Shown here piece after piece: positions 32,891-39,877 of a stretch of DNA of 42,530 bases. Position 1 is the first letter of the stretch, and every line of letters begins with the position of its first letter. The DNA lies in NCBI GenBank assembly GCA_016292745.1, contig JAEDFO010000016.1:1-42530 (forward strand), given 5' to 3'. Origin of the DNA: Muribaculaceae bacterium. Lineage in GTDB: Bacteria > Bacteroidota > Bacteroidia > Bacteroidales > Muribaculaceae. Below the pieces are notes generated by a model, which saw only the letters and a list, made by a program, of their open reading frames with translations, was not told the DNA's origin and did not search any database. Made by a program: the position numbers and the translations under genes.

Positions 32891-34777
32891 ATGGAACAGG
32901 ATTACGAAGCAATGGTGGCTCAAAGCGCCGAAGAATTGTTCCAAGTTATGGAAACGCGTATTGCCCCGCAAGGCATGGAGCGCATACGCGATGCCTATGA
33001 TTTGGCATATAAAGCACACAAAGGACAGAAACGCAAAGGCGGACAGCCTTACATCATTCACCCTATTGCCGTGGCGCGTATTGTTGGCGCCGACCTCAAT
33101 CTGGGGGCAAATCCTGTTATTGCAGCTCTACTGCACGATGTGGTGGAGGATACCCCTGTGGAATTATCCGATATCGAGAAGCGTTTTGGCTCCGATGTGG
33201 CATTTCTGGTGAAAGTGGTCACCAAACAGAAGAAGCAGCAATATGAAATGTCGAAACAACTCGACAACTTCAAGCAGATGCTCGACTCGGTGCACTACGA
33301 TATCCGTGCAATCCTTATCAAACTTGCCGACCGACTGAACAACATGCGTACACTCGACAGCATGCGTCCCGACAAGCAGATGAAAATTGCCGGTGAAACC
33401 GACTATTTCTATGCACCGCTCGCCAATCGCCTCGGCCTGTACAACATCAAGACCGAACTCGAGAACCTCAGTTTCCAATACCGCTGCCCGCAGGAATACA
33501 ACACCATTGTCGAGCACCTGAAAGCCGACGAACGCGAATATTCGGCACGAATCAAGACATTTACCGACCGGATTTCAATAATCCTAAGCCAAAACGATGT
33601 GTCGGCGCGCATTTTGGTGAAATACCGCAAGCCCTACAGCATCTGGCGCAAAATGATGGCCTCCGGAGCCGACTTCAAGCACATCGACAACCGCCACTAC
33701 ATCCACATAGTATTCCCCGACAACATATCGATATCGGAAAAGCATATGTGCCTACGCATCTACTCGCTCCTGACCGATATGTTCAAGGAGAAGCCGGGAA
33801 GCGTCGACAATCTTATCGACTCGCCTAAAGAAAATGGCTACCAAGGTTTCCACGTGAAATTGCTTTCCGAACATGGCGATTGGGAAGAGGTTCACATTGG
33901 CTCTGAACGAATGCTGCTGAAATCGCAACGCGGATGCGTGGCCGACCGCGGCATGGACAACATAAAAAAGTGGATTGAAAAGTTCAAGGTAGTGCTACAA
34001 GACATCGCATTCCACACCCAAGACTCCGGCTTCATTGAGAATGTGGTGAGCTCGTTCTACTCCGACGACATCATGGTGTTCACCCCGAAAGGCCGCGTGG
34101 TGCTACTGCCGAAAGGCTCCACCGCACTCGACTTTGCCTTCGAAATCCATAGCCATCTGGGCGAACACGCACAGTTTGCCCGAATAAACGGCAAACTGAT
34201 GTCGGTGAAAACCGAACTCCACCGAGGCGACTGTGTGGAAATCGGAATCAACGACAGCATTCATCCCGAACCCGACTGGATTAATCACGTGCTGACCTAC
34301 AAGGCCAAACGCTGTCTGCGCAACTATATAAGCCATATTCCGGAACAGCCTTATTGCCGATGCGAGGTATGCCACCCGCTTCCGGGCGACGAGGTGGTGG
34401 GATTCATTGGCCACGGCAAGAAAACCGAGATACATAAGCGCAACTGCCCTCGCGCCATATCGCGCGCTTCGCAGGACGGCGACTCGATTGTTTCAATCGA
34501 CTTTGTCGAGAATCCAAACATCCACTACCCGGTGTGTGTCGAGATTAAAGCCGTAGACCGGCATCATCTGCTCAGCGACATCGTCGACTGCATCTCAAAC
34601 CGCCTGATGCTCTCTATCACTTCGCTTGAAACCTACACCATCGACCAGATTGTGAACTGCCGAATCCGATTCAGCGTACACTCGAACAACGAACTGCAAC
34701 AAGCCATCCGATACATCGACAGTATCGACAATGTGGAAGAAGTGCGGCGTGTGCTCAAGCCCGACAATCAGCAATGA
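32891..34777 (+). CDS. RelA/SpoT homologue with intact hydrolase motif and divergent synthetase motif
   Basis: 628 residues, shorter than the usual ~740. Order: HD hydrolase domain (His57, HDVVED at 82-87, KLADRLNNMRTL at 144-155), synthetase domain (about 235-345), TGS domain (393-452), a Cys-containing region (CRCEVCHP, 489-496) and a C-terminal ACT domain (about 545-620). The hydrolase signature is complete. In the synthetase domain the segment normally reading YDLIAVRI is DNRHYIHI: the catalytic Asp is Asn267 and the Arg is His272, although Glu333 (EEVHIG) and the YSIWRKM loop remain. I therefore expect mainly (p)ppGpp hydrolysis, a SpoT-like role. Monocistronic, before hpt. Confidence 0.9.
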   Translation: MEQDYEAMVAQSAEELFQVMETRIAPQGMERIRDAYDLAYKAHKGQKRKGGQPYIIHPIAVARIVGADLNLGANPVIAALLHDVVEDTPVELSDIEKRFGSDVAFLVKVVTKQKKQQYEMSKQLDNFKQMLDSVHYDIRAILIKLADRLNNMRTLDSMRPDKQMKIAGETDYFYAPLANRLGLYNIKTELENLSFQYRCPQEYNTIVEHLKADEREYSARIKTFTDRISIILSQNDVSARILVKYRKPYSIWRKMMASGADFKHIDNRHYIHIVFPDNISISEKHMCLRIYSLLTDMFKEKPGSVDNLIDSPKENGYQGFHVKLLSEHGDWEEVHIGSERMLLKSQRGCVADRGMDNIKKWIEKFKVVLQDIAFHTQDSGFIENVVSSFYSDDIMVFTPKGRVVLLPKGSTALDFAFEIHSHLGEHAQFARINGKLMSVKTELHRGDCVEIGINDSIHPEPDWINHVLTYKAKRCLRNYISHIPEQPYCRCEVCHPLPGDEVVGFIGHGKKTEIHKRNCPRAISRASQDGDSIVSIDFVENPNIHYPVCVEIKAVDRHHLLSDIVDCISNRLMLSITSLETYTIDQIVNCRIRFSVHSNNELQQAIRYIDSIDNVEEVRRVLKPDNQQ

Positions 34778-34856
34778 TGCGCTCTGCGCTACGTTAATAA
34801 ATATTAATTTGCCGATTGCCCTTAACCTTATTTATATAATGATTATTCACTTTTCT

Positions 34857-34864
34857 TACCTTTG
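34857..34864 (+). promoter_or_regulatory. -7 box for hpt-adk
   Basis: TACCTTTG, 18 bases before the hpt start codon, in an A/T-rich region. No clear -33 TTG. Confidence 0.5.
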
Positions 34865-34881
34865 TGTAAGATTTTTACCAA

Positions 34882-35430
34882 ATGGAACAAGTAACATTTA
34901 AAGGGCTTACCTTCGTACCTTTTATCAAAAACGAAGAGATACAAGAACAGGTGAAACGTGTGGCGGCCGAAATTACTCGCGACTGCGGCAACGACTTCCC
35001 GCTTTTCCTGTGTGTTTTGAACGGCGCATTCGTATTTGCCGCCGACCTATTCCGCTCTGTTGAATTCAACACCGAAATCACATTCATACGATACAAATCC
35101 TACGAGGGCACCCAATCGACCGGCACCGTGCGCGAAGTGCTCGGGCTGAACGAGAGCATCGAAGGACGCACGGTTATCATCGTCGAGGATATTGTCGACA
35201 CCGGTACCACCGCATGCCAACTCATCGAATCGCTCAAGGCAAAGAAGCCAAAGGACATAAAGCTCGCGACACTGCTCTTCAAGCCCGACTCGCTGAAGGC
35301 CGACATCAAGCCCGATTACGTTTGTTTCAACATTCCTTCGAAGTTCATACTGGGCTACGGCCTCGACATCGACGGCTTGGCACGCAACCTCAAGGACATA
35401 TACGTACTCAGCGAACAAGCTTCTGAATAA
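34882..35430 (+). CDS. hpt: Hypoxanthine phosphoribosyltransferase
   Basis: 182 residues. The PRPP-binding motif VEDIVDTGTTA is at 101-111, preceded by TVIIVED; an early FLCVLNGAFVFAADL matches the HGPRT core. It salvages hypoxanthine and guanine to IMP and GMP with PRPP in the cytoplasm. It lies 25 bases before adk on the same strand, forming a purine-nucleotide operon that is common in Bacteroidota (often followed by obg, which is not present here). Length and start are normal. Confidence 0.96.
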   Translation: MEQVTFKGLTFVPFIKNEEIQEQVKRVAAEITRDCGNDFPLFLCVLNGAFVFAADLFRSVEFNTEITFIRYKSYEGTQSTGTVREVLGLNESIEGRTVIIVEDIVDTGTTACQLIESLKAKKPKDIKLATLLFKPDSLKADIKPDYVCFNIPSKFILGYGLDIDGLARNLKDIYVLSEQASE

Positions 35431-35455
35431 CCAAAACAATAATACACATCCTGTT

Positions 35456-36037
35456 ATGTTCAACATTGTAATTTTCGGCGCTCCGGGCTCAGGCAAAGGC
35501 ACCCAGAGCGAAAATCTGATAGCCAAATACGGTTTGTTCCACATCTCTACCGGCGATGTACTCCGCGACCACATTAAGCGAGGCACCGAACTCGGGAAAA
35601 TTGCCGACGGGTATATCAAACAGGGCCAGCTCATCCCCGATGAGCTTATGGTAAGCATCCTCGCCCAAGTGCTCGACTCGAATGCCGAGGCCAAGAAAGG
35701 CGTGATTTTCGACGGTTTTCCACGCACCATACCTCAGGCAAAGGCTCTGAAGACCATGCTTGCCGAACGTGGCGCCGTAGTTAACGCCGTGGTTGGCCTT
35801 GAAGTTGACGATGCCGAACTTATCGACCGCCTTATCAAGCGTGGCAAGGAATCGGGCCGCAGCGACGACAATCTTGAGACAATCAAGAAGCGCCTCGACG
35901 TTTATCACAACCAGACTTCACCACTGCGCGACTTCTACATTGGCGAAGGCTGTTACAAAGCCATTGAAGGCGTTGGTTCAATCGACGAGATTTTCGGCCG
36001 TATAGCCGCTGCTCTCGATCCTCTCTACAACGCATAA
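35456..36037 (+). CDS. adk: Adenylate kinase
   Basis: 193 residues. Walker A loop GAPGSGKGT at 8-16, FHISTGDVLRDHI near 28-40, the NMP-binding VIFDGFPRTIPQAK near 85, and LIKRGKESGRSDDN near 124, which carries a short lid rather than the long cysteine-bearing lid. It equilibrates ATP, ADP and AMP. The gene follows hpt and the pair ends at a strong terminator (36061-36108). Confidence 0.97.
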   Translation: MFNIVIFGAPGSGKGTQSENLIAKYGLFHISTGDVLRDHIKRGTELGKIADGYIKQGQLIPDELMVSILAQVLDSNAEAKKGVIFDGFPRTIPQAKALKTMLAERGAVVNAVVGLEVDDAELIDRLIKRGKESGRSDDNLETIKKRLDVYHNQTSPLRDFYIGEGCYKAIEGVGSIDEIFGRIAAALDPLYNA

Positions 36038-36060
36038 CTTTCTTGGATAAGATATTTACG

Positions 36061-36108
36061 AAGAGTGCCGACACCCCATGCAGGTATCGGCACTCTTAGC
36101 ATTTTTAT
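36061..36108 (+). terminator. Intrinsic terminator of hpt-adk
   Basis: Eleven-base-pair stem AAGAGTGCCGA (36061-36071) with TCGGCACTCTT (36087-36097), followed by AGCATTTTTATA. The stem shares GCCGACACC with the hairpin at 36253-36286. Confidence 0.8.
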
Positions 36109-36116
36109 ACTTGGAG

Positions 36117-36212
36117 TCACGCTTTGCGGAACTCTGACGGCGAGCAGCCGAAAGTGCGCTTAAACGTATTGAGAGCCTTGCAGGCACTGTCGGCATCGAT
36201 TTTCCATAGCTC
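36117..36212 (-). pseudogene. Fragment matching the C-terminus of an AraC-family regulator
   Basis: The minus-strand frame ending in TGA at 36119-36117 reads NTFKRTFGCSPSEFRKA at its end, which is the typical last helix of an AraC/XylS DNA-binding domain. Before it the match fades (DSACKAL) and an in-frame TGA lies at 36215-36213. No upstream part of an AraC protein was found in any frame before the glutamine synthetase gene. It is probably a relic left by a deletion; the match is short, so chance is not excluded. Confidence 0.5.
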
Positions 36213-36252
36213 TCATATAATCTGCGCTGCGAATGAATCTGACAACACGACA

Positions 36253-36286
36253 AAGCGGCCGACACCTTCAGAAGCATCGGCCACTT
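36253..36286 (-). terminator. Hairpin after glutamine synthetase
   Basis: AAGCGGCCGA (36253-36262) pairs with TCGGCCACTT (36277-36286). The odd pair is a U-G wobble only as minus-strand RNA, so it fits termination of glnA, whose stop codon is 24 bases away. The U tract is short (TTTG). Confidence 0.5.
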
Positions 36287-36309
36287 CTCGATTTATGGCG
36301 GTCAAAGCT

Positions 36310-37818
36310 CTATCCGCAGTGGAAATAGCGATGTACCAGCTCGAGCATTGCTTGCTGGTTACCTCCGATATCGGCACGCAGATTACGATCGTCGTAACTG
36401 CGAAGACGCGCAATAAGGCCATCAATCATAGCCGGCGGGAACACGCCACAACTCTCAAACACACTGCGCTGACGCTCAAGGCAATCGGCCGATGCAGCAC
36501 AGCTGTCGGGCAAGCTTTCAAGCGATTTTAGGCGGTCGGCATTCTCGGCGTGATGTATATTTACGTCAACATATGTCTTGGCTGCAATATCAAGGGCATC
36601 ATCGAGCTCGAAACCGTGGCGGCATGCCACTGCCAAACCGGCGATGAGCAGATATATGTCGGCCGAGCCATCAGAAGAACGCATCTCCACAGTCTGCTTT
36701 ACGGAAGTATCGAAGCTACTTGCCGGCTGCAACGGATTGGCCGATGCCGACATGTCGACGTCGGAAGTCCATCCCAACGGCACACGCACCAGCACCGAGC
36801 GGTTGCGGTCGCCCCAGCACACGCTGGTAGGCGCCTCTTGGTTCGGGACAAGACGGAAATACGATGTAGGATTGGTGTTGCCGAAGGCTGTTATCGACGG
36901 AGCCAGACGCATTATACCGGCAATGGCTCGACGGGCCACATCCGACAGGCGACGGTCGGCGAGCATCACATTGCGTTCACCGTCCATTATACGCATATGT
37001 ATGTGCAAGCCCGAGCCAGCCTTTCCAGCAGTGATTTTCGGGGCAAAAGTAATATTATATCCCAACTTGTAGCCCAGGTTGCGGATAATCCACTTGGCCA
37101 CCATCAGTTGGTCGGCAGCATCTTCGGCATCGACAGGCAGAAATTCAATTTCGTTCTGTTCATACACCATGCCGTTGATGGTGAAATTGCCCACCTCAGA
37201 ATGGCCGTACTTGATTCTGCCGCCAGCCTGAGCAATACAAGCCATGCAGCGGGTGCGGAAATCGTTGAATTTGGCAAACGGTGCCGACTCGTGGTAGCCG
37301 CGCTGGTCGGATGCCGGGAACATACCCTCATCGGGCGCCATCACATAGTATTCCAGCTCACCCATTGCATGGAACGAATATCCGGTTACCTCGCGGAATG
37401 CGCGGCAAGCCTTGCGCAAAGTGTACTGGGGTGCGCTCTCCAGCGGTTCTCCATCTTTGTTGAAGAAGTCGCAAAGCATTGTAACAGTAAGAATCTCGGC
37501 AAAGGGGTCAACGAAAGCGGTGCGATATCGCGGCACCACATACAGGTCGCTGCTACCGGCCTCGATAAACGGGAACAGGCTCGAGCCGTCAACACGTTCA
37601 CCACATGTGAGGATAGTGTTGAGATAGTCTATATCGTTTATCACGAAATTCAACGTCTTAAGTCTTCCATCAGATGCCGGATACATGAAATTCACCATTG
37701 TGATGCCATTGGCCACGATAAATTCCACAATGTCGTCTTTAGTAAACTCTTTTGCGGGCTTCCCAAGATAAGCCACAATCTTGTTTGGGTTAATCTTGAT
37801 GTTTTGGTTTTGTGTCAT
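36310..37818 (-). CDS. glnA: Glutamine synthetase (Bacteroidota ~500-residue type)
   Basis: 502 residues. It makes glutamine from glutamate, ammonia and ATP, the main route of ammonia assimilation. Motifs: the beta-grasp segment MYPASDGRLKTLNFVI near 45, the catalytic GELEYYVMAPDEG near 153, the metal-binding EQNEIEFLPVDAEDAADQL near 220, KITAGKAGSGLHIHM near 263 and the NRSVLVRVPLGW segment near 346. An inverted repeat ATTAGTA/TACTAAT (37831-37837, 37850-37856) lies 13 bases before the start codon and might be an operator. No TAnnTTTG box was found on this strand upstream. Confidence 0.92.
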   Translation of the reverse strand: MTQNQNIKINPNKIVAYLGKPAKEFTKDDIVEFIVANGITMVNFMYPASDGRLKTLNFVINDIDYLNTILTCGERVDGSSLFPFIEAGSSDLYVVPRYRTAFVDPFAEILTVTMLCDFFNKDGEPLESAPQYTLRKACRAFREVTGYSFHAMGELEYYVMAPDEGMFPASDQRGYHESAPFAKFNDFRTRCMACIAQAGGRIKYGHSEVGNFTINGMVYEQNEIEFLPVDAEDAADQLMVAKWIIRNLGYKLGYNITFAPKITAGKAGSGLHIHMRIMDGERNVMLADRRLSDVARRAIAGIMRLAPSITAFGNTNPTSYFRLVPNQEAPTSVCWGDRNRSVLVRVPLGWTSDVDMSASANPLQPASSFDTSVKQTVEMRSSDGSADIYLLIAGLAVACRHGFELDDALDIAAKTYVDVNIHHAENADRLKSLESLPDSCAASADCLERQRSVFESCGVFPPAMIDGLIARLRSYDDRNLRADIGGNQQAMLELVHRYFHCG

Positions 37819-37830
37819 GGTAATAAAAAC

Positions 37831-37856
37831 ATTAGTATCTGTTAGATTTTACTAAT
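37831..37856. promoter_or_regulatory. Inverted repeat upstream of glutamine synthetase
   Basis: ATTAGTA (37831-37837) and TACTAAT (37850-37856) form a perfect 7-base inverted repeat, 12 bases apart, just before the glnA start. It may be a binding site or a leader hairpin; no promoter match was found to place it. Confidence 0.3.
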
Positions 37857-37943
37857 ATAGGCAATTTCAGACAATAAAACAAGTGAAAAACGTGAATAAT
37901 GTCAAATCGGCCAGAATACGGGGAGTTATTACTATATTATTTG

Positions 37944-37951
37944 TAAATTTG
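37944..37951 (+). promoter_or_regulatory. -7 box for the acyltransferase gene
   Basis: TAAATTTG, 49 bases before the start codon. No TTG is found at -33. Confidence 0.45.
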
Positions 37952-37999
37952 CAACAATAATAACAAACCCTTATTAACATAACCAATACCAGACTCAGC

Positions 38000-39115
38000 A
38001 TGAGAAATGATGAACGTATAGTATTTGTCGACTATATTCGCGTTATTGCCTGTTTTCTTGTGATGCTCGTCCACTCGAGCGAAAACTTCTACGGTGCCGA
38101 TTCATCGGGACTTGCAGGAAATGTATCAATGCTTGCCAACGAGGCAAACCGCTTTTGGGTGGCATTCTACGATGGTGGCGTAGCTCGCACCTGTGTGCCA
38201 TTGTTCATGGTGGTATCGGCATTTCTGCTGGTTCCGCTTCCTGCCGGAATGACACTCACCGGATTCTATCGCCGCCGTTTCAGCCGTATATTGCCGCCGA
38301 TGATTGCGTTCATGCTCCTATACACATTTTTGCCGCTGCTTTGGGGCGGAATGACTTTGGAACAGTCGATGGCCGACCTAAAGATGCTTGCATTCAACTT
38401 CCCATCGATGGCAGGGCATCTGTGGTTTATGTATCCGCTCATCAGCCTCTACCTTATAATGCCGATAGTATCGCCGTGGCTTGAGCGGGCATCGGCACGC
38501 GACGAACGCATATTCATCGTCCTGTTCGCTGCCTCAACATTCATTCCGTGGCTCCACACATTTGTGACTCCTGAAATCTGGGGTGAATGTTTCTGGAACC
38601 GCTTCAGCATGCTCTGGTACTGCTCGGGATATCTTGGATATCTTGTTGTGGCCCACTATATTCGCCGCCATCTCGATTGGGAGCGCCGCAAACGCCTCAT
38701 CGTGGGCACAACATGCTTCGTGGTTGGAGCTGCATTCACTGCATGGTCATTCTGGTGGAAAGGTGTTCCTGGCCAGCTCATCGAGACTCCGATTCTCGAA
38801 TGGTCGTGGGAGTTCTGCACGCCTAACGTGCTGTGCGCCACTGTGGGAGCATTCCTGATGTTCTCGTGCATCGAGGCAAAGCGCACCCCGAAGCTTATTG
38901 CCGAGATATCGCGCATGTCGTTCGGAATGTATCTTATCCATATGTTCTTCCTTGCTCCGATAGCCAAGGCTATAGTGGCAGGCAACCAGGCCGACCCGTT
39001 GCTGCCGATATGGCTGGCAATTCCGGTGATTGCCATACTTTCCTACGTTTGTTGTGTAATTTCGGTGAAATTGCTCAGCTATCTGCCTAAGAGCAAATGG
39101 ATTGTGGGCTGCTGA
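38000..39115 (+). CDS. Acyltransferase 3 family membrane protein
   Basis: 371 residues with about ten membrane segments. The N-terminus DYIRVIACFLVMLVHSSENF carries the family Arg14 and His25. Later GHLWFMYPLISLYLIMPIVS and FGMYLIHMFFLAPI are typical. Such proteins O-acylate sugars on polysaccharides, lipopolysaccharide or peptidoglycan, using acyl-CoA or a similar donor at the membrane; the target cannot be told here. The gene is alone, with the convergent methyltransferase-like gene ending nine bases after its stop codon. Confidence 0.9.
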   Translation: MRNDERIVFVDYIRVIACFLVMLVHSSENFYGADSSGLAGNVSMLANEANRFWVAFYDGGVARTCVPLFMVVSAFLLVPLPAGMTLTGFYRRRFSRILPPMIAFMLLYTFLPLLWGGMTLEQSMADLKMLAFNFPSMAGHLWFMYPLISLYLIMPIVSPWLERASARDERIFIVLFAASTFIPWLHTFVTPEIWGECFWNRFSMLWYCSGYLGYLVVAHYIRRHLDWERRKRLIVGTTCFVVGAAFTAWSFWWKGVPGQLIETPILEWSWEFCTPNVLCATVGAFLMFSCIEAKRTPKLIAEISRMSFGMYLIHMFFLAPIAKAIVAGNQADPLLPIWLAIPVIAILSYVCCVISVKLLSYLPKSKWIVGC

Positions 39116-39124
39116 AGCACAGAA

Positions 39125-39877
39125 TCAGAACCAAAGCATAAAGTCCTGCCGCGGCAACTTCTTGTTCGCCACATAGAAAGCAATCTTGCCGTTGCTGAAA
39201 GTCATGCCATAGGCAGCCGCCTTGATGGCATAGTTCCACATATGCTGCATTTCGGGCAGCGAAGTGAGGTTTCTCATCACCACCACCCCATTGCGTGCCA
39301 CCACTTCGTCGACAATACGGCATACGGACTGCACATCGTCGGCCGACAGTGAATTCACCAGCAGGAAAGGCATCCTATCGGCCAATTGTTCCGTATATTG
39401 GGAGTAAGCATCTTCGAGCGAGGTGAATGTGTGCACCCGTTTGCCACATTGGGCAAGTGTCTCGGAGGCTACCGGCAACTGTGCTATCATAGGCTCGAAC
39501 AGATAAAGCTGCGATGACGACGACACCCGCAGCAATGTGCGCCCTGACATACCATAGTTGGTACCTATCTGCATTATGCATTGAGGATTGAAATAGTTGG
39601 CCACACGGAACAGCATTTTGGCATTCTTGCTCGATATTATGCGCTGATGCCTTACACGGCGGAAACGCAACGAACGGATGAGCCTGTGGCGGTCGGCGTC
39701 GATATCCGAGTAACTGTAATAGGGAAGCCTTTCGCGCAATACATTCAGCACAAAGTTGAATGCGAATGGCGAATGTATGCCAAAGCCGTTACTCTTATGG
39801 TAACGGCTCAGGGCAGTGCAATATCTTGAAATGCGTCCCAATTTTAACGAGATTATTCTTTCTGTTTGTCGTCGCAC
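39125..39877 (-). CDS. Class I SAM-dependent methyltransferase-like protein
   Basis: 250 residues. A basic N-terminus with RYHKSNGFGIHSPFAFNFV, a sequence I recall from a Bacteroidota methyltransferase family, precedes a Rossmann-type core: MQIGTNYGMSG near 103 (motif I form ExGxxxG, with Gln instead of an acid) and the following acidic strand QLYLFEP. Catalytic details and target are not known. The coordinates use a GTG start at 39877, overlapping the yfhO end by 25 bases; a later start is possible. It is probably co-transcribed with yfhO. Confidence 0.75.
   Translation of the reverse strand: MRRQTERIISLKLGRISRYCTALSRYHKSNGFGIHSPFAFNFVLNVLRERLPYYSYSDIDADRHRLIRSLRFRRVRHQRIISSKNAKMLFRVANYFNPQCIMQIGTNYGMSGRTLLRVSSSSQLYLFEPMIAQLPVASETLAQCGKRVHTFTSLEDAYSQYTEQLADRMPFLLVNSLSADDVQSVCRIVDEVVARNGVVVMRNLTSLPEMQHMWNYAIKAAAYGMTFSNGKIAFYVANKKLPRQDFMLWF

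Noticed and set aside
36550..37845. Plus-strand open frame of 431 codons opposite glutamine synthetase
   Set aside because: Antisense shadow of glnA, rich in His, Cys and Arg, with no recognisable domain.
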